Source of the DNA: Halodesulfurarchaeum sp. HSR-GB
Lineage (GTDB): Archaea; Halobacteriota; Halobacteria; Halobacteriales; Halobacteriaceae
NCBI RefSeq assembly: GCF_031432215.1
Contig: NZ_JAVKGN010000001.1
Location: forward strand, 992,001 to 1,056,000
DNA length: 64,000 nucleotides
Direction: 5' to 3'
Numbering within the stretch: the stretch's first letter is position 1; each line of letters opens with the position of its first letter. The position numbers and the translations under genes are program-made. Of this stretch, positions 33,717-42,208 are shown piece after piece. The notes under the pieces were generated by a model. It had not been told where the DNA came from. It made no database searches and was given only the letters and a program-made list of their open reading frames with translations.

Positions 33717-35546
33717 TCACCCGGTGTAGTAGTACTCGCCGTCCCGGCGCTGCTGCCGGTCGAGTTGACTGCCCGGCTTGTTGATCCGCGGCCGGCCCAT
33801 CCGCTCGTCGCGACGGAAGGTGACCGAGAGGTTTTCGAGGAACGTGTTCATCCCCTCGCGCATGTTCATCGCCGGGCTGGCGTGCCCCCGTTCGGCGGGC
33901 TCGCCGTCGAAGACGAGCAGCCGATCCGCGAGCAGGTCGATCACGTAGATGTCGTGGTCGATGACCATGACCGTCGTCTCGTGGTTCTCCGCGTAGCGGC
34001 GGATCGCCCTGGTCGCGAGCACTCGCTGTTCGACGTCGAGGTGCGCGGAGGGCTCGTCGAGCAGGTAGAGGTCGGCGTCCCGGGAGAGCGTGGCCGCGAT
34101 GGCGACCCGCTGGCGCTCCCCGCCGGAGAGATCGACGAGTAGTTGATCCATGATATCCCCGAGACTGAGCGGGTCGCCGATCTCGGTCTGCCAGTAGGAG
34201 CTGCCCACGTCCGAGGAGATGTCCCGGAGGAACGTCTCGACGGGAATGTGCTGGTTGGCCTCGACGTACTGGGGCTTGTACGCGATGTCCAGATCCAGAT
34301 CCACGCTCCCGGAGTCGGGTTCGAGTCGGCCCGCGAGTAGCTTCGCGAAGGTCGACTTCCCGATGCCGTTCGGGCCGACGATGCCAAGCACCTCGTTCTG
34401 GTGGACGACCCCGCCATCGACCGAGAGGGAGAACTCCCCGTCGCCGTAGGACTTCTCCAGGTCCGGGTACTCCACGAGCACGTCGGCGTTCGAGACCGGT
34501 CGCGGGGCGTGGGACTCGAACTCGATGGCCTCCGGCCGGACCCGCATGTTCTCGTTCTCCAGATAGCCGTCGAGGTACTCGTTGATGCCGTTGCGAACCG
34601 GTTTGGGGGGCGTGATGACCCCGAAGACCGACGGTTCACCGTAGGCCACGTGGAGGTTGTCTGCTAAGAGATCCAGGACGGCCAGGTCGTGTTCGACCAC
34701 CAGGACCGCCCGATCTTCCTCCTCGGCGAGTTCCCGGACCAGCCGGGCCACGGCGATCCGCTGGGTGATGTCGAGGTACGGGGTGATCTCGTCGAGGAAG
34801 TAGAAATCGGCATCGCGCAACAGCGCGGCTGCGATGGCCACGCGCTGGAGTTCGCCGCCGGAGAGACTTTCGATCTCCTGGTCGAGGACCGGGGTGACCG
34901 AGAGCCGGTCGGCGATCGATTCCAGTTCGCCCCGTTCGTCGGTCGCTGCGAGCAGCTCCCGGGCGGTCCCCGAGAACTGATCGGGGATGCGGTCGATGTA
35001 CTGGGGCTTGCGCGAGACCGTCACGTCGCCATCCCGGACGGCGACGAGGTAATCCTGGAGGGCCGTCCCCCGGTACTCGTCGATCACGGCCTCCCAGTCC
35101 GGCGGGTCGCCGATCCGGCCCAGGTTGGGCGTGATCTCGCCGGCCAGGGCCTTGACCGCGGTGGACTTCCCGATCCCGTTCGGGCCCAGCAGCCCGGTTA
35201 CCGTGCCGCTCTCGGGCATCGGCAGCCCGTACAGGGCAAAGGCGTTGTCCCCGTAACGGTGGGTCGGCTCCTCGTCGAGTTCCTGTGGCAGGTTGAGGAT
35301 CTCGATCGCGTCGAAGGGGCACTTCCCTACGCAGATCCCACAGGTCTCGCCCAGACAGATCTCCTCGGAGATCCAGACCTGGTCGGGTTCGCCCTCGAAG
35401 GGCTCGTCCTCGTCGTAGTGCTCCGAACGGGCCAGGATACAGTCCTTGCCGGTGCGATTTGGGGGGCAGTAATCGATACACTCGTAGTTACACCGGTCGG
35501 GTTGACACCGCTCGAGGTCGACGGTGGCGATACTGTCACTCGCCAT
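33717..35546 (-). CDS. rli: Ribosome recycling ATPase ABCE1/RLI
   Basis: 609 residues. N-terminal iron-sulfur domain with CNYEC-type and CLGETCGICVGKC cysteines (two [4Fe-4S] clusters), followed by two ABC domains: first, GPNGIGKST, LSGGELQRVAIA and FLDEITPYLD; second, GPNGIGKST, LSGGERQRVAIA and LLDEPSAHLD. Splits the post-termination ribosome with aRF1/Pelota. The first Walker B has DEITPYLD instead of the more common DEPSSYLD, which I believe is usual in haloarchaea. A small EMC6-like membrane gene ends two bases before its ATG, making a probable operon. Confidence 0.96.
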   Translation of the reverse strand: MASDSIATVDLERCQPDRCNYECIDYCPPNRTGKDCILARSEHYDEDEPFEGEPDQVWISEEICLGETCGICVGKCPFDAIEILNLPQELDEEPTHRYGDNAFALYGLPMPESGTVTGLLGPNGIGKSTAVKALAGEITPNLGRIGDPPDWEAVIDEYRGTALQDYLVAVRDGDVTVSRKPQYIDRIPDQFSGTARELLAATDERGELESIADRLSVTPVLDQEIESLSGGELQRVAIAAALLRDADFYFLDEITPYLDITQRIAVARLVRELAEEEDRAVLVVEHDLAVLDLLADNLHVAYGEPSVFGVITPPKPVRNGINEYLDGYLENENMRVRPEAIEFESHAPRPVSNADVLVEYPDLEKSYGDGEFSLSVDGGVVHQNEVLGIVGPNGIGKSTFAKLLAGRLEPDSGSVDLDLDIAYKPQYVEANQHIPVETFLRDISSDVGSSYWQTEIGDPLSLGDIMDQLLVDLSGGERQRVAIAATLSRDADLYLLDEPSAHLDVEQRVLATRAIRRYAENHETTVMVIDHDIYVIDLLADRLLVFDGEPAERGHASPAMNMREGMNTFLENLSVTFRRDERMGRPRINKPGSQLDRQQRRDGEYYYTG

Positions 35547-35547
35547 A

Positions 35548-35847
35548 CTAGAGTGTGACGCCGGTCGTCAGGAAGACGCCCCAGGTCACGAACCACAGCG
35601 AGAAGGTCATGAAGGCGTTGAACAGGTGGTCTTTCGCGCCGAACTCGCTCACGTCGATGCCGAGCAGTCGCAGCACGCCGATGTTAGCGATCAGCGCCCC
35701 CACCATGATCGCCAGGCCGAGCTGATCGGTCGCACTCGTCGCGAGGGCCGCGGACGCCACGCCGGCGAGGACCCCGCCGAGTGCGGTCTCGGTCGTGATG
35801 ACGACCGACCGGAGGTGGCCGGTCATCCCCGCTTTCTCGGTACTCAT
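35548..35847 (-). CDS. EMC6-like membrane protein
   Basis: 99 residues, with about three hydrophobic segments (TALGGVLAGVASAALA, LAIMVGALIANIGVLRLLG, AFMTFSLWFVTWGVFLTTGV). The overall size and topology resemble eukaryotic EMC6, a subunit of the ER membrane-protein insertion complex; I recall that haloarchaeal relatives are named EMC6-like. The gene is two bases upstream of rli, so the pair is likely translated from one mRNA. The start MSTEKAGMTGH at 35847 is preferred over a longer reading to 35901. Confidence 0.72.
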   Translation of the reverse strand: MSTEKAGMTGHLRSVVITTETALGGVLAGVASAALATSATDQLGLAIMVGALIANIGVLRLLGIDVSEFGAKDHLFNAFMTFSLWFVTWGVFLTTGVTL

Positions 35848-35948
35848 GTCTGTGTACTCGGTGTGCCGGCCCAAAAGCCGTTCGTTCCCGCTTTCCACCA
35901 CATCAATTGGGCCCGTTCCTTATTCGGTTCTCGTGACTCTGTCCATCT

Positions 35949-36218
35949 ATGACAGACCAACCCTGCCTCGACGAACTGCCCCCCAGTGCCAAGCTGGTCT
36001 ATAAGGTCCTCGAGTACGACGGCCCGCTGACCCAGAAGCGCATCGTCGAGGAGTCGATGCTCTCAGCTCGCACGGTCCGTTACGCGCTGGACCGCCTCGA
36101 TGACTGCCAGCAGATCGAGGAGCAGGTGTACTTTCAGGACGCCAGACAGAGCCTCTATCAGTTGCGATCCCCCGCCGAGCGGACCGAAGAGTCCAGTGCC
36201 GAGGCCGAACTGGCCTGA
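35949..36218 (+). CDS. Winged-helix transcriptional regulator, MarR-like
   Basis: 89 residues. Helix-turn-helix core: SAKLVYKVLEYDGPLTQKRIVEESMLSARTVRYALDRL, followed by the wing QQIEEQVYFQDARQSLYQL and a short acidic tail. No ligand-binding or dimerisation domain is visible, so it may act as a small general DNA-binding protein. A CTTATTCGG box (35919-35927) is centred 27 nt upstream of the ATG. It is divergent from the EMC6-like/rli operon and convergent with the PIN-ATPase gene (stops abut in TGATCA). Confidence 0.8.
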   Translation: MTDQPCLDELPPSAKLVYKVLEYDGPLTQKRIVEESMLSARTVRYALDRLDDCQQIEEQVYFQDARQSLYQLRSPAERTEESSAEAELA

Positions 36219-38042
36219 TCACTGCACGGTGATCATCTCTTCGCGGTCGATCGCCCGTTCGAGTTCCTCGGCGATGGCGCTGCCCCGGGAGACCTGAATC
36301 TCGCCGCCGCGCCCGACTGTGGCCGTGAAGAGATATTCGCCGTTGGCCTGGACCTCGACGGTCTCCCCGGCCCCGCGCTCCTCGACCGGCACGATGATGT
36401 GCTGGGTGGTGATCTCCGGGGTGACGATCTCGCCCTGGGTTTTCGATTCGGATTCGGTCGTCGGCTGATCCTCGAAGGTTCGCACGTCGATGTCGATCCC
36501 CAGCCGGTTCTCGATCTCCCGAATGCGCTTCCCGTCCCGGCCGATGACGTGTGAGATGTCGTCCGTATCGACGTAGACGATCGCCGAGTTCGGGCTCTGC
36601 ACGTCGACCTCGACCGGGCCCTCGGCGGCCGCGCGGATCTCCCGTTCGATCTCGCCCTCGGCCAGCTGATCCACGCCCGATTTCGACGCCTCGGCCCCGT
36701 CCAGGGGAACGGTGACGACCTGCCGGTTGAAGGTGTAGATCTCGTAGGCCGGCGTCCCGGTCTCGAAGTCCCGGATGACGATGACTGGGCGGGCGAGGTC
36801 CTCCTCCATCAGCCCCGCCGGGACCTTGACCTCGGTCGTCACGTCGTACACTGTTTCGACTGCCCCGGCCTCGATGAAGACGACGGTGTCGACGACCTGG
36901 GGGATCATCCCGAGTTCGACCCGGCCGACCAGCCGCTGGAGAGCGTCGATGGCCCGCGTGGCGTGGACGACGCCGATCATGCCCACGCCCGCCAGTCGCA
37001 TGTCGGCAAAGACCTCGAAGTCCTCGGTCTTGCGCACCTCGTCGTAGATGGTGTAATCCGGCCGCACCATCAAAAGCGAGTCGGCCGTCGCGGCCATATC
37101 ACCATCCAGAGCCGTGTACTGGGTGATCTCGGGCCCGACCTGGAGGTCGCGGGGTCGCTCCATGGTCTTGACGGCGTTGTCGTTCTCGACGAGGAACTCC
37201 GCGACCGCCTGGGCGAAGGTTGACTTCCCGGCCCCGGGCGAGCCGGCGACGAGCACGCCACGCTGGCGTTCCAGCAGTCGAGATCGTAGCTCTTCGGCGT
37301 GATCGTAGTCGGCGAGATCGGTCTTCGCGATCGGTCGGACCGCGGTGATCTCCCAGCCATCCGCAAAGGGCGGGCGGGCGAGCGCGATCCGGTAGTCCCG
37401 GAACTGGACGATCTTCATCCCGATCTCGTCGATCTCGATGAAGCCCTCGGGGCTCGCGCGGGCGGTCTCCTCGATGTCGTGGCTCCACTCCTTGAGATCG
37501 TCCTCGGTCGAGACGGTCTCGTCGATGATCTCGTAGTGCATCTCGCCGATGGCCCCGCGTTTGGCCATCGGTCGCGTGCCGGCCTTGAGGTGGACCGACA
37601 TCGTCTCCTCGTCGAAGAAGGACTCGATCTGCAGGGACTCGGTGTCCCGGCCCTTCGGTTCGACGTACTCCGCGTCGATGCCTTTGGCCTCGGCGACCTC
37701 GGCCTGGACGATGTCGGAGGTGAACAGGGTCGCGCCCCGCTCCTGGGCGACGTCACGAATCAGGGCGTCCATCGCGCCCGCGGCGGCCCGCTCGATCTCG
37801 CTCTCCTCGGCCCGCTCGCCGACGTACTCGACCTCGATCTCGCCGTCCGCTTCGAGTTCGATCAGGGTCTGGAGCTCTTCGAGGCCGTCCCAGCCGGTGT
37901 CCCGGCCGGCGTTTGCCTGATATTCGAGTTCGCCGACGACCGCCTCGGGGACGACGATCGTCGCCCCGGCGTACGTGCCGGCTCGCACCCGCTCCGAAAC
38001 CCGGCCGTCGATGATGACACTCGTGTCCGGGACGATTTCCAT
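36219..38042 (-). CDS. PINc/VapC domain - VirB11-like ATPase - KH domain protein
   Basis: 607 residues from MEIVPDTSVIIDGR. Residues 1-150 form a PIN RNase-like domain (acidic residues in DTSVIIDGR, VVGELEYQ, LFTSDI). The middle is a secretion-type RecA ATPase with Walker A AGSPGAGKSTFAQ and the Walker-B region TIYDEVRKTEDFEVFADMR. The last part has a KH domain (VIGRDGKRIREIENRLGI), which binds RNA, and a C-terminal beta-barrel-like tail. The family occurs in all archaea with no settled function; the combination suggests RNA handling driven by ATP. A longer reading to 38111 adds 23 residues of no similarity. Confidence 0.88.
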   Translation of the reverse strand: MEIVPDTSVIIDGRVSERVRAGTYAGATIVVPEAVVGELEYQANAGRDTGWDGLEELQTLIELEADGEIEVEYVGERAEESEIERAAAGAMDALIRDVAQERGATLFTSDIVQAEVAEAKGIDAEYVEPKGRDTESLQIESFFDEETMSVHLKAGTRPMAKRGAIGEMHYEIIDETVSTEDDLKEWSHDIEETARASPEGFIEIDEIGMKIVQFRDYRIALARPPFADGWEITAVRPIAKTDLADYDHAEELRSRLLERQRGVLVAGSPGAGKSTFAQAVAEFLVENDNAVKTMERPRDLQVGPEITQYTALDGDMAATADSLLMVRPDYTIYDEVRKTEDFEVFADMRLAGVGMIGVVHATRAIDALQRLVGRVELGMIPQVVDTVVFIEAGAVETVYDVTTEVKVPAGLMEEDLARPVIVIRDFETGTPAYEIYTFNRQVVTVPLDGAEASKSGVDQLAEGEIEREIRAAAEGPVEVDVQSPNSAIVYVDTDDISHVIGRDGKRIREIENRLGIDIDVRTFEDQPTTESESKTQGEIVTPEITTQHIIVPVEERGAGETVEVQANGEYLFTATVGRGGEIQVSRGSAIAEELERAIDREEMITVQ

Positions 38043-38161
38043 ACCGGGAGATAGCGTCGGCGCGTTGAAAAGGATGTTCAACCGAAAAACCGGGATCGAG
38101 ACGGCAAGCAATCCAACTGGCCGATACAGTTAAGTGGGTGGTATGCCATAACACACCTTGT

Positions 38162-38332
38162 ATGTCGAGTGCAGAGGCTCCCGACGACGGTCTCATCGAC
38201 CAGTTCCTCGAATCCAGAGGTCACGACACGGCATCGTGGGACCAGAACTATAACAAAAAGCAGTGCCCGAAATGTGGGGGCCTCCACGACGTAGCGGCGA
38301 CACAGTGTTCGGTCTGTGGCTGGGCACCGTAG
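38162..38332 (+). CDS. Small zinc-finger protein, HVO_0416-like
   Basis: 56 residues: MSSAEAPDDGLIDQFLESRG then a segment with CPKCGGLH and CSVCGW, two zinc knuckles of a four-cysteine finger. The C-terminal half YNKKQCPKCGGLHDVAATQCSVCGWAP is highly conserved in haloarchaeal relatives that I recall as HVO_0416 zinc-finger proteins. Possible roles include transcription or translation adapters; none is shown. The upstream region carries GGTATG- and GTTAAG-type boxes at about 38128-38150. Confidence 0.82.
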   Translation: MSSAEAPDDGLIDQFLESRGHDTASWDQNYNKKQCPKCGGLHDVAATQCSVCGWAP

Positions 38333-38343
38333 CAAACTGAAAC

Positions 38344-38360
38344 GACTGCGGTTTTTTCCG
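38344..38360 (+). terminator. Probable T-run terminator after the zinc-finger gene
   Basis: A run of six T (38352-38357), in GCGGTTTTTTCC, lies 20 bases after the stop at 38332. Archaeal RNA polymerase terminates at short oligo-T runs without a need for a hairpin. The remaining bases to the next gene hold its promoter palindrome. Confidence 0.45.
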
Positions 38361-38417
38361 GCGAGGAGCGGGTAATCAGTGTATCGGCCCCGGGCAGAAA
38401 AATTCGTGTAGTCGGCA

Positions 38418-38432
38418 CATCTAAGTTAGATG
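38418..38432 (+). promoter_or_regulatory. Palindrome at the expected TATA position
   Basis: CATCTAA-G-TTAGATG is a perfect 7-bp inverted repeat around one base, 23 to 37 bases before the ATG at 38455. Its centre (38425) is 30 nt upstream, where the TATA box of a leaderless gene should be, so the palindrome may serve both as promoter and operator of the downstream small zinc protein. Confidence 0.5.
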
Positions 38433-38454
38433 ACTCACAACATTCCAGTGAACG

Positions 38455-38613
38455 ATGCCGGAGTGCCAAAACTGTGGATCCTTCGTAACCGAGGCGTACG
38501 TCCGGGTGTTCACCCCCGACGGAGTGGCTCAACCGCGTGTCTGTCCCAACTGCGAGGACAAGATACGGGACGGCGCGGAGGTGCGTGAGGCCCGTTCGAC
38601 CCGCAGATCGTGA
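38455..38613 (+). CDS. Small zinc-ribbon protein (DUF7563-like)
   Basis: 52 residues: MPECQNCGSFVTEAYVRVFTPDG, then CPNCEDKIRDGAEVREARSTRRS. Two CxxC pairs form a zinc ribbon; the sequence is very close to a conserved haloarchaeal family whose number (DUF7563) I give from memory. Both ends are charged, the C-terminus basic. It is the second tiny zinc protein in a row upstream of the UvrD-like helicase, though a T-run and a palindrome show it has its own promoter. Confidence 0.78.
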   Translation: MPECQNCGSFVTEAYVRVFTPDGVAQPRVCPNCEDKIRDGAEVREARSTRRS

Positions 38614-38663
38614 TCGGCACCGAGACACGGCACTTATAGGCCCCTGGGCCCTGTTACTGTGTG

Positions 38664-40496
38664 ATGACCGACACGGAGCCGGTGGTCACCCGTCTCTTCG
38701 GGGGCCCCGGGAGCGGCAAGACGACGGCACTCCTCGATCGCGTCGAGGACTTACTCGACCGGGACGGCGTGACGATGCGGGACGTTCTGGTCGTCTCGTA
38801 CACGCGAGCGGCCGCCGCGGAGGTTCGCGAGCGGTTGGCCGAACGCCTCGATGAGAATCCCCGGGCGCTGAAGGGCAACGTCTCCACGATGCACGCGAAA
38901 GCCTATGACCTCCTCAACCTCTCGCGAGGGGACGTCGTGGGCGAATCCGAGAAGGAGGAGTTCTGTGAGGACTATGGCATTCCCTACGAGGACGAGTACG
39001 CCTCGGGCTCCCGGCGAACGGCCCGCTCGACCACGCTTGGCAACAAGATCATCGCGACCAGCCAGTGGCTCCAGCGAACCCAGCGGGAGGTTGCGGACTG
39101 GTATGACATTCCCTTCCAGTGGAACGACGAGGAGGTTCGTCTCCCGCCCGACATCGACCCCAACGCGCAGGTCGGCAACAAGTACACTCCGACCTGGCCC
39201 AGTTCCGATGACCGCGTGGACGTCCCGGAAGCGATCCGTGCCTGGCGGGCCTACAAGGGCGAACACGGCCTGGTCGGCTTCGCCGACATGCTCGAACGGG
39301 TCGCCGAGCGCTCGCTTCTGCCCAACGTCGACCACCTGGTGATCGACGAATTTCAGGACATCACCCAGCTCCAGTACGCGGTCTACGACGAGTGGAAACC
39401 CCACATGGACACCGTCTTCATCGCCGGGGACGACGACCAGGTCGTCTACGCCTGGCAGGGGGCGGACCCGAAACTCCTCCTCGAAGAGGAGGGCGAAGAC
39501 GTCATCCTGGAGAACTCCTACCGGCTTCCCTCGAACGTGCTGGAAGTCGTTCAACAGGAGATCGAACACATCGACGAGCGCCAGGAGAAGGACCTGAAAC
39601 CCCGGACCGAGGGTGGCTCGGTCGAGGCCGTGGAGAGTCCCTCCGTGCTCGATCTGGTTCGAAACGTTCGCCGCACGGTCGAGACGGGCGAGGACGAGAC
39701 GGTGATGGTCCTCTTCCGGGCCCGCTATCAGCTCTTTGACTTCGTCGAGGAGTTCATCGACGAGGGCATCCCCTTCCGGGCGCTCACCGACCAGCGGCTC
39801 TGGACCGACCGACTCACCGACTACGTCCGGGCCATCGAGGCTTTGGACCGCGACGAACCTGTCGACGGCCTCCAGGCTCGCCGGCTGGTCGACATGCTGC
39901 AGGCCTCGGCGTTTGGCACCGGCGACCGCAACGACATGCGTGACGAACTCGACGAGCGCGAGGAGGCCGCCGATGTCGAGGACATCCGGAAATTAGAGAT
40001 CGAACCGGACGTGGTGCGAGACTACGCGCCCTTCGTTCCGGCACCGGCCGCCGCGGCGGACATGCTGCGGAAAGTCACCCGCTACCAGCGCCAGTCCATC
40101 GACGCGTACTTCCGCGGGGACTACACCGGCGCGGATCCCAACCAGGTTCGGGTCGGCACGATCCACAGCGCCAAGGGCCGCGAGGCCGATCACGTCTTCG
40201 TGGCGACCGACCTCACCGAGAAAGTCGTCGAGCAGATGGCCGCGTCCGTCGGCGACGACCTTCCGGAGGGCCTGGAGTTCCCCAAACGGGGCGGCACCGT
40301 CCCGTATCTCACGGACAACGAGCGCCGGGTGTTCTACGTCGGGATGAGTCGGGCCCGGAACCGACTGGTTCTCCTTCAGAACCTGATCGACGGGGCCCCG
40401 ACCCTCCCGATCGACGTCCTGCTCCACGGCGAGCCAACGGGCGAAACCCTGGCGGATTCCGTCCAGGCCAAGAGTCAGGTCTCGCTGATCCAGTAG
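38664..40496 (+). CDS. UvrD/Rep family (superfamily 1A) DNA helicase
   Basis: 610 residues. Motifs of SF1A helicases in order: motif I GGPGSGKTTALL, motif Ia VVSYTRAAAAEV, motif II VIDEFQDITQ, motif III AGDDDQVVYAWQGA, motif IV NSYRLP, motif V VRVGTIHSAKGREADHVF and motif VI VGMSRARNRLVLL. Unwinds DNA 3' to 5' in repair or replication restart. Shorter than bacterial UvrD, and the 1B and 2B subdomains are reduced. A CTTATAGG box (38633-38640) is 28 nt before ATG 38664 (or 25 before a GTG at 38661), supporting a leaderless start in this region. Confidence 0.88.
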   Translation: MTDTEPVVTRLFGGPGSGKTTALLDRVEDLLDRDGVTMRDVLVVSYTRAAAAEVRERLAERLDENPRALKGNVSTMHAKAYDLLNLSRGDVVGESEKEEFCEDYGIPYEDEYASGSRRTARSTTLGNKIIATSQWLQRTQREVADWYDIPFQWNDEEVRLPPDIDPNAQVGNKYTPTWPSSDDRVDVPEAIRAWRAYKGEHGLVGFADMLERVAERSLLPNVDHLVIDEFQDITQLQYAVYDEWKPHMDTVFIAGDDDQVVYAWQGADPKLLLEEEGEDVILENSYRLPSNVLEVVQQEIEHIDERQEKDLKPRTEGGSVEAVESPSVLDLVRNVRRTVETGEDETVMVLFRARYQLFDFVEEFIDEGIPFRALTDQRLWTDRLTDYVRAIEALDRDEPVDGLQARRLVDMLQASAFGTGDRNDMRDELDEREEAADVEDIRKLEIEPDVVRDYAPFVPAPAAAADMLRKVTRYQRQSIDAYFRGDYTGADPNQVRVGTIHSAKGREADHVFVATDLTEKVVEQMAASVGDDLPEGLEFPKRGGTVPYLTDNERRVFYVGMSRARNRLVLLQNLIDGAPTLPIDVLLHGEPTGETLADSVQAKSQVSLIQ

Positions 40497-40541
40497 GTCG
40501 GAAGGGACAGGGCTTTGGCCCCGACAGCCCGAGCACGTGTC

Positions 40542-41144
40542 ATGTTTACCGGGATCGTCACGGGGACCGGCACGGTCACCGACGTGACCACTGACGCGGA
40601 CGGCCGGCGACTCACCATCGAAGCCGAGGGCTTTGGCCCCTTCGAGCACGGCGAGAGCATCGCGGTCAATGGCGTCTGTCTCACCGTCGAGGAGTACGGT
40701 TCGGACTGGTTTTCGGTCTTCACGGCGAGTGAAACCCTGGACAAGACGACCTTCGAGCAGGTCAGCACGGGCTGGACGGTCAACCTCGAACGGCCGCTCG
40801 CCGCGGACGGCCGGTTCGACGGCCACGTCGTGCAGGGCCACGTGGACACGACCACGACCGTCGAGGCCATCGAGCAGGTCGGGGAGGACTGGACGTTCAC
40901 GTTCGCCCAGCCGACGGGCTACGAGGGGTACATCGCCTCGAAGGGCTCGGTCACCATCGACGGCGTGAGCCTCACGGTCGCCGACATCGACGACACGGCG
41001 GGGACCTTCGACATCGCGATCATTCCGACGACGTACGCGGAGACCCGCTTTGGCGAGTATGCCGTCGGGGATCGGGTCAACCTGGAGGTCGACGTGATCG
41101 CGAAGTACGTCGAACGACTCGCGAGTCAGGGCGATCTGTCGTAG
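40542..41144 (+). CDS. ribE: Riboflavin synthase, bacterial (alpha-subunit) type
   Basis: 200 residues with two internal repeats of the lumazine-binding barrel. Repeat 1 begins MFTGIVTGTGTVTDV and includes SIAVNGVCLTVEEY; repeat 2 begins FDGHVVQGHVDTTT and includes SKGSVTIDGVSLTV. Dismutates two molecules of 6,7-dimethyl-8-ribityllumazine to riboflavin. Most archaea use an unrelated riboflavin synthase, so the bacterial type here reflects the transfer known for haloarchaea. The end overlaps the last 19 bases of the PrsW-like gene on the other strand. Confidence 0.92.
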   Translation: MFTGIVTGTGTVTDVTTDADGRRLTIEAEGFGPFEHGESIAVNGVCLTVEEYGSDWFSVFTASETLDKTTFEQVSTGWTVNLERPLAADGRFDGHVVQGHVDTTTTVEAIEQVGEDWTFTFAQPTGYEGYIASKGSVTIDGVSLTVADIDDTAGTFDIAIIPTTYAETRFGEYAVGDRVNLEVDVIAKYVERLASQGDLS

Positions 41145-42130
41145 AAGGCCCCCGCGCCGACCGACTCGAAGGTCCGCCGGTAGCGGCTCAGTTTCGCGTA
41201 GAGGATCGCGAAGAAGAGTCCGTCGTAGGCGATGACGAAGGCCACGAAGCCGAGCGTGGGCGGGAGGCCGCCCAGGATCGGGACGAGGTTCAGAACTCCT
41301 TCCAGGTTCGACACCAGGATGTTGTACGTCGCGTGGATGCCCGTCGCGACGAGCAACCCCTTGATCACGAGCGGGCCGCGGTGGGCAGGGTTGAACTTCG
41401 CCAGGCCGAGGTAGTACCCCGCGAAAGCCGAGTAGATCACGTGGCCTGGCCCGGCGAAACTCCGCACCGCGGCGGTCTGGGCAGTCGGCGCGAACAGCCC
41501 GCCGGCCCCGGTTGTCGCCACCTGCATGTAGCCCTGGGTGATGTAGAGGACGTTCTCGATGGCCGCGAACCCGAGGCCAGCGACCGCGCCGTAGATCGCC
41601 CCGTCGATGACCGCGTCGAAGTTCCCGCTCCGGTAGGCGTGGAGTCGGACCGCGAGTAGCTTGACGGTCTCCTCGATCGGCCCGACCACGAGCAGGAAGT
41701 AGAGGACCATCCCGAGGGCCCCAAAGCCGACGAACAGCCCCCGGAAACTGGAGTTGAAGACGGCCGCGAACCCGGCGAACAGAAAGCCCAGGAGGAAGGT
41801 CACCGAGAGGGTCTCGATCGGTTCGAAGGCCACCACGTCGGAGCGCCAGATGAGGACGACCAGTCCCAGTGCCGGCACGATCGAGAGCGCGAAGTAGACC
41901 GCGAGGATCGGATCTTCGAGGGTCACCGCGACCGTGATGGCGAACTGCCCGGCGACGATCGCGAGTGCCAGGCCGATGATGGCCGCTCGACCGCCGGACA
42001 GGAGCAACCGGTGAAGTACCGTCGCGACGGCGTCGAGTGCCGTCCGTGGCTCCCAGGTCGAGATTTCCTGGAGGTCCCGGTCCTCGTCGGCCGCCCACTG
42101 GATTGGGTCCTCGGCGTCCTTCCGGCCCAT
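41126..42130 (-). CDS. PrsW family intramembrane metalloprotease
   Basis: 334 residues from the ATG at 42130 (MGRKDAEDP). About eight hydrophobic segments follow an acidic cytoplasmic N-terminus. PrsW-family markers are VGPIEETVKLLA, with the conserved E-E, then FAAIENVLY, and the histidines in GPGHVIYSAFAGYYLG and ATGIHATYN. In Bacillus PrsW cleaves the anti-sigma factor RsiW, but the substrate is unknown in archaea, where no such factor exists. The longer reading to 42772 overlaps FAU-1 on the other strand and has no similarity. Confidence 0.82.
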   Translation of the reverse strand: MGRKDAEDPIQWAADEDRDLQEISTWEPRTALDAVATVLHRLLLSGGRAAIIGLALAIVAGQFAITVAVTLEDPILAVYFALSIVPALGLVVLIWRSDVVAFEPIETLSVTFLLGFLFAGFAAVFNSSFRGLFVGFGALGMVLYFLLVVGPIEETVKLLAVRLHAYRSGNFDAVIDGAIYGAVAGLGFAAIENVLYITQGYMQVATTGAGGLFAPTAQTAAVRSFAGPGHVIYSAFAGYYLGLAKFNPAHRGPLVIKGLLVATGIHATYNILVSNLEGVLNLVPILGGLPPTLGFVAFVIAYDGLFFAILYAKLSRYRRTFESVGAGAFYDRSP

Positions 42131-42208
42131 GGGGGCCCTTCTCGGGGCGGCCCCATGACGGTTCCGGCGGATCCGGGGAGTGAAATCCCTCGACGCCCAA
42201 CGAAGCCT

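Noticed and set aside
39993-42200. A 735-residue open frame running opposite the helicase, riboflavin synthase and across the PrsW-like gene
   Set aside because: Composite of non-coding frames; the three well-identified genes explain the DNA, and the frame shows no family similarity.
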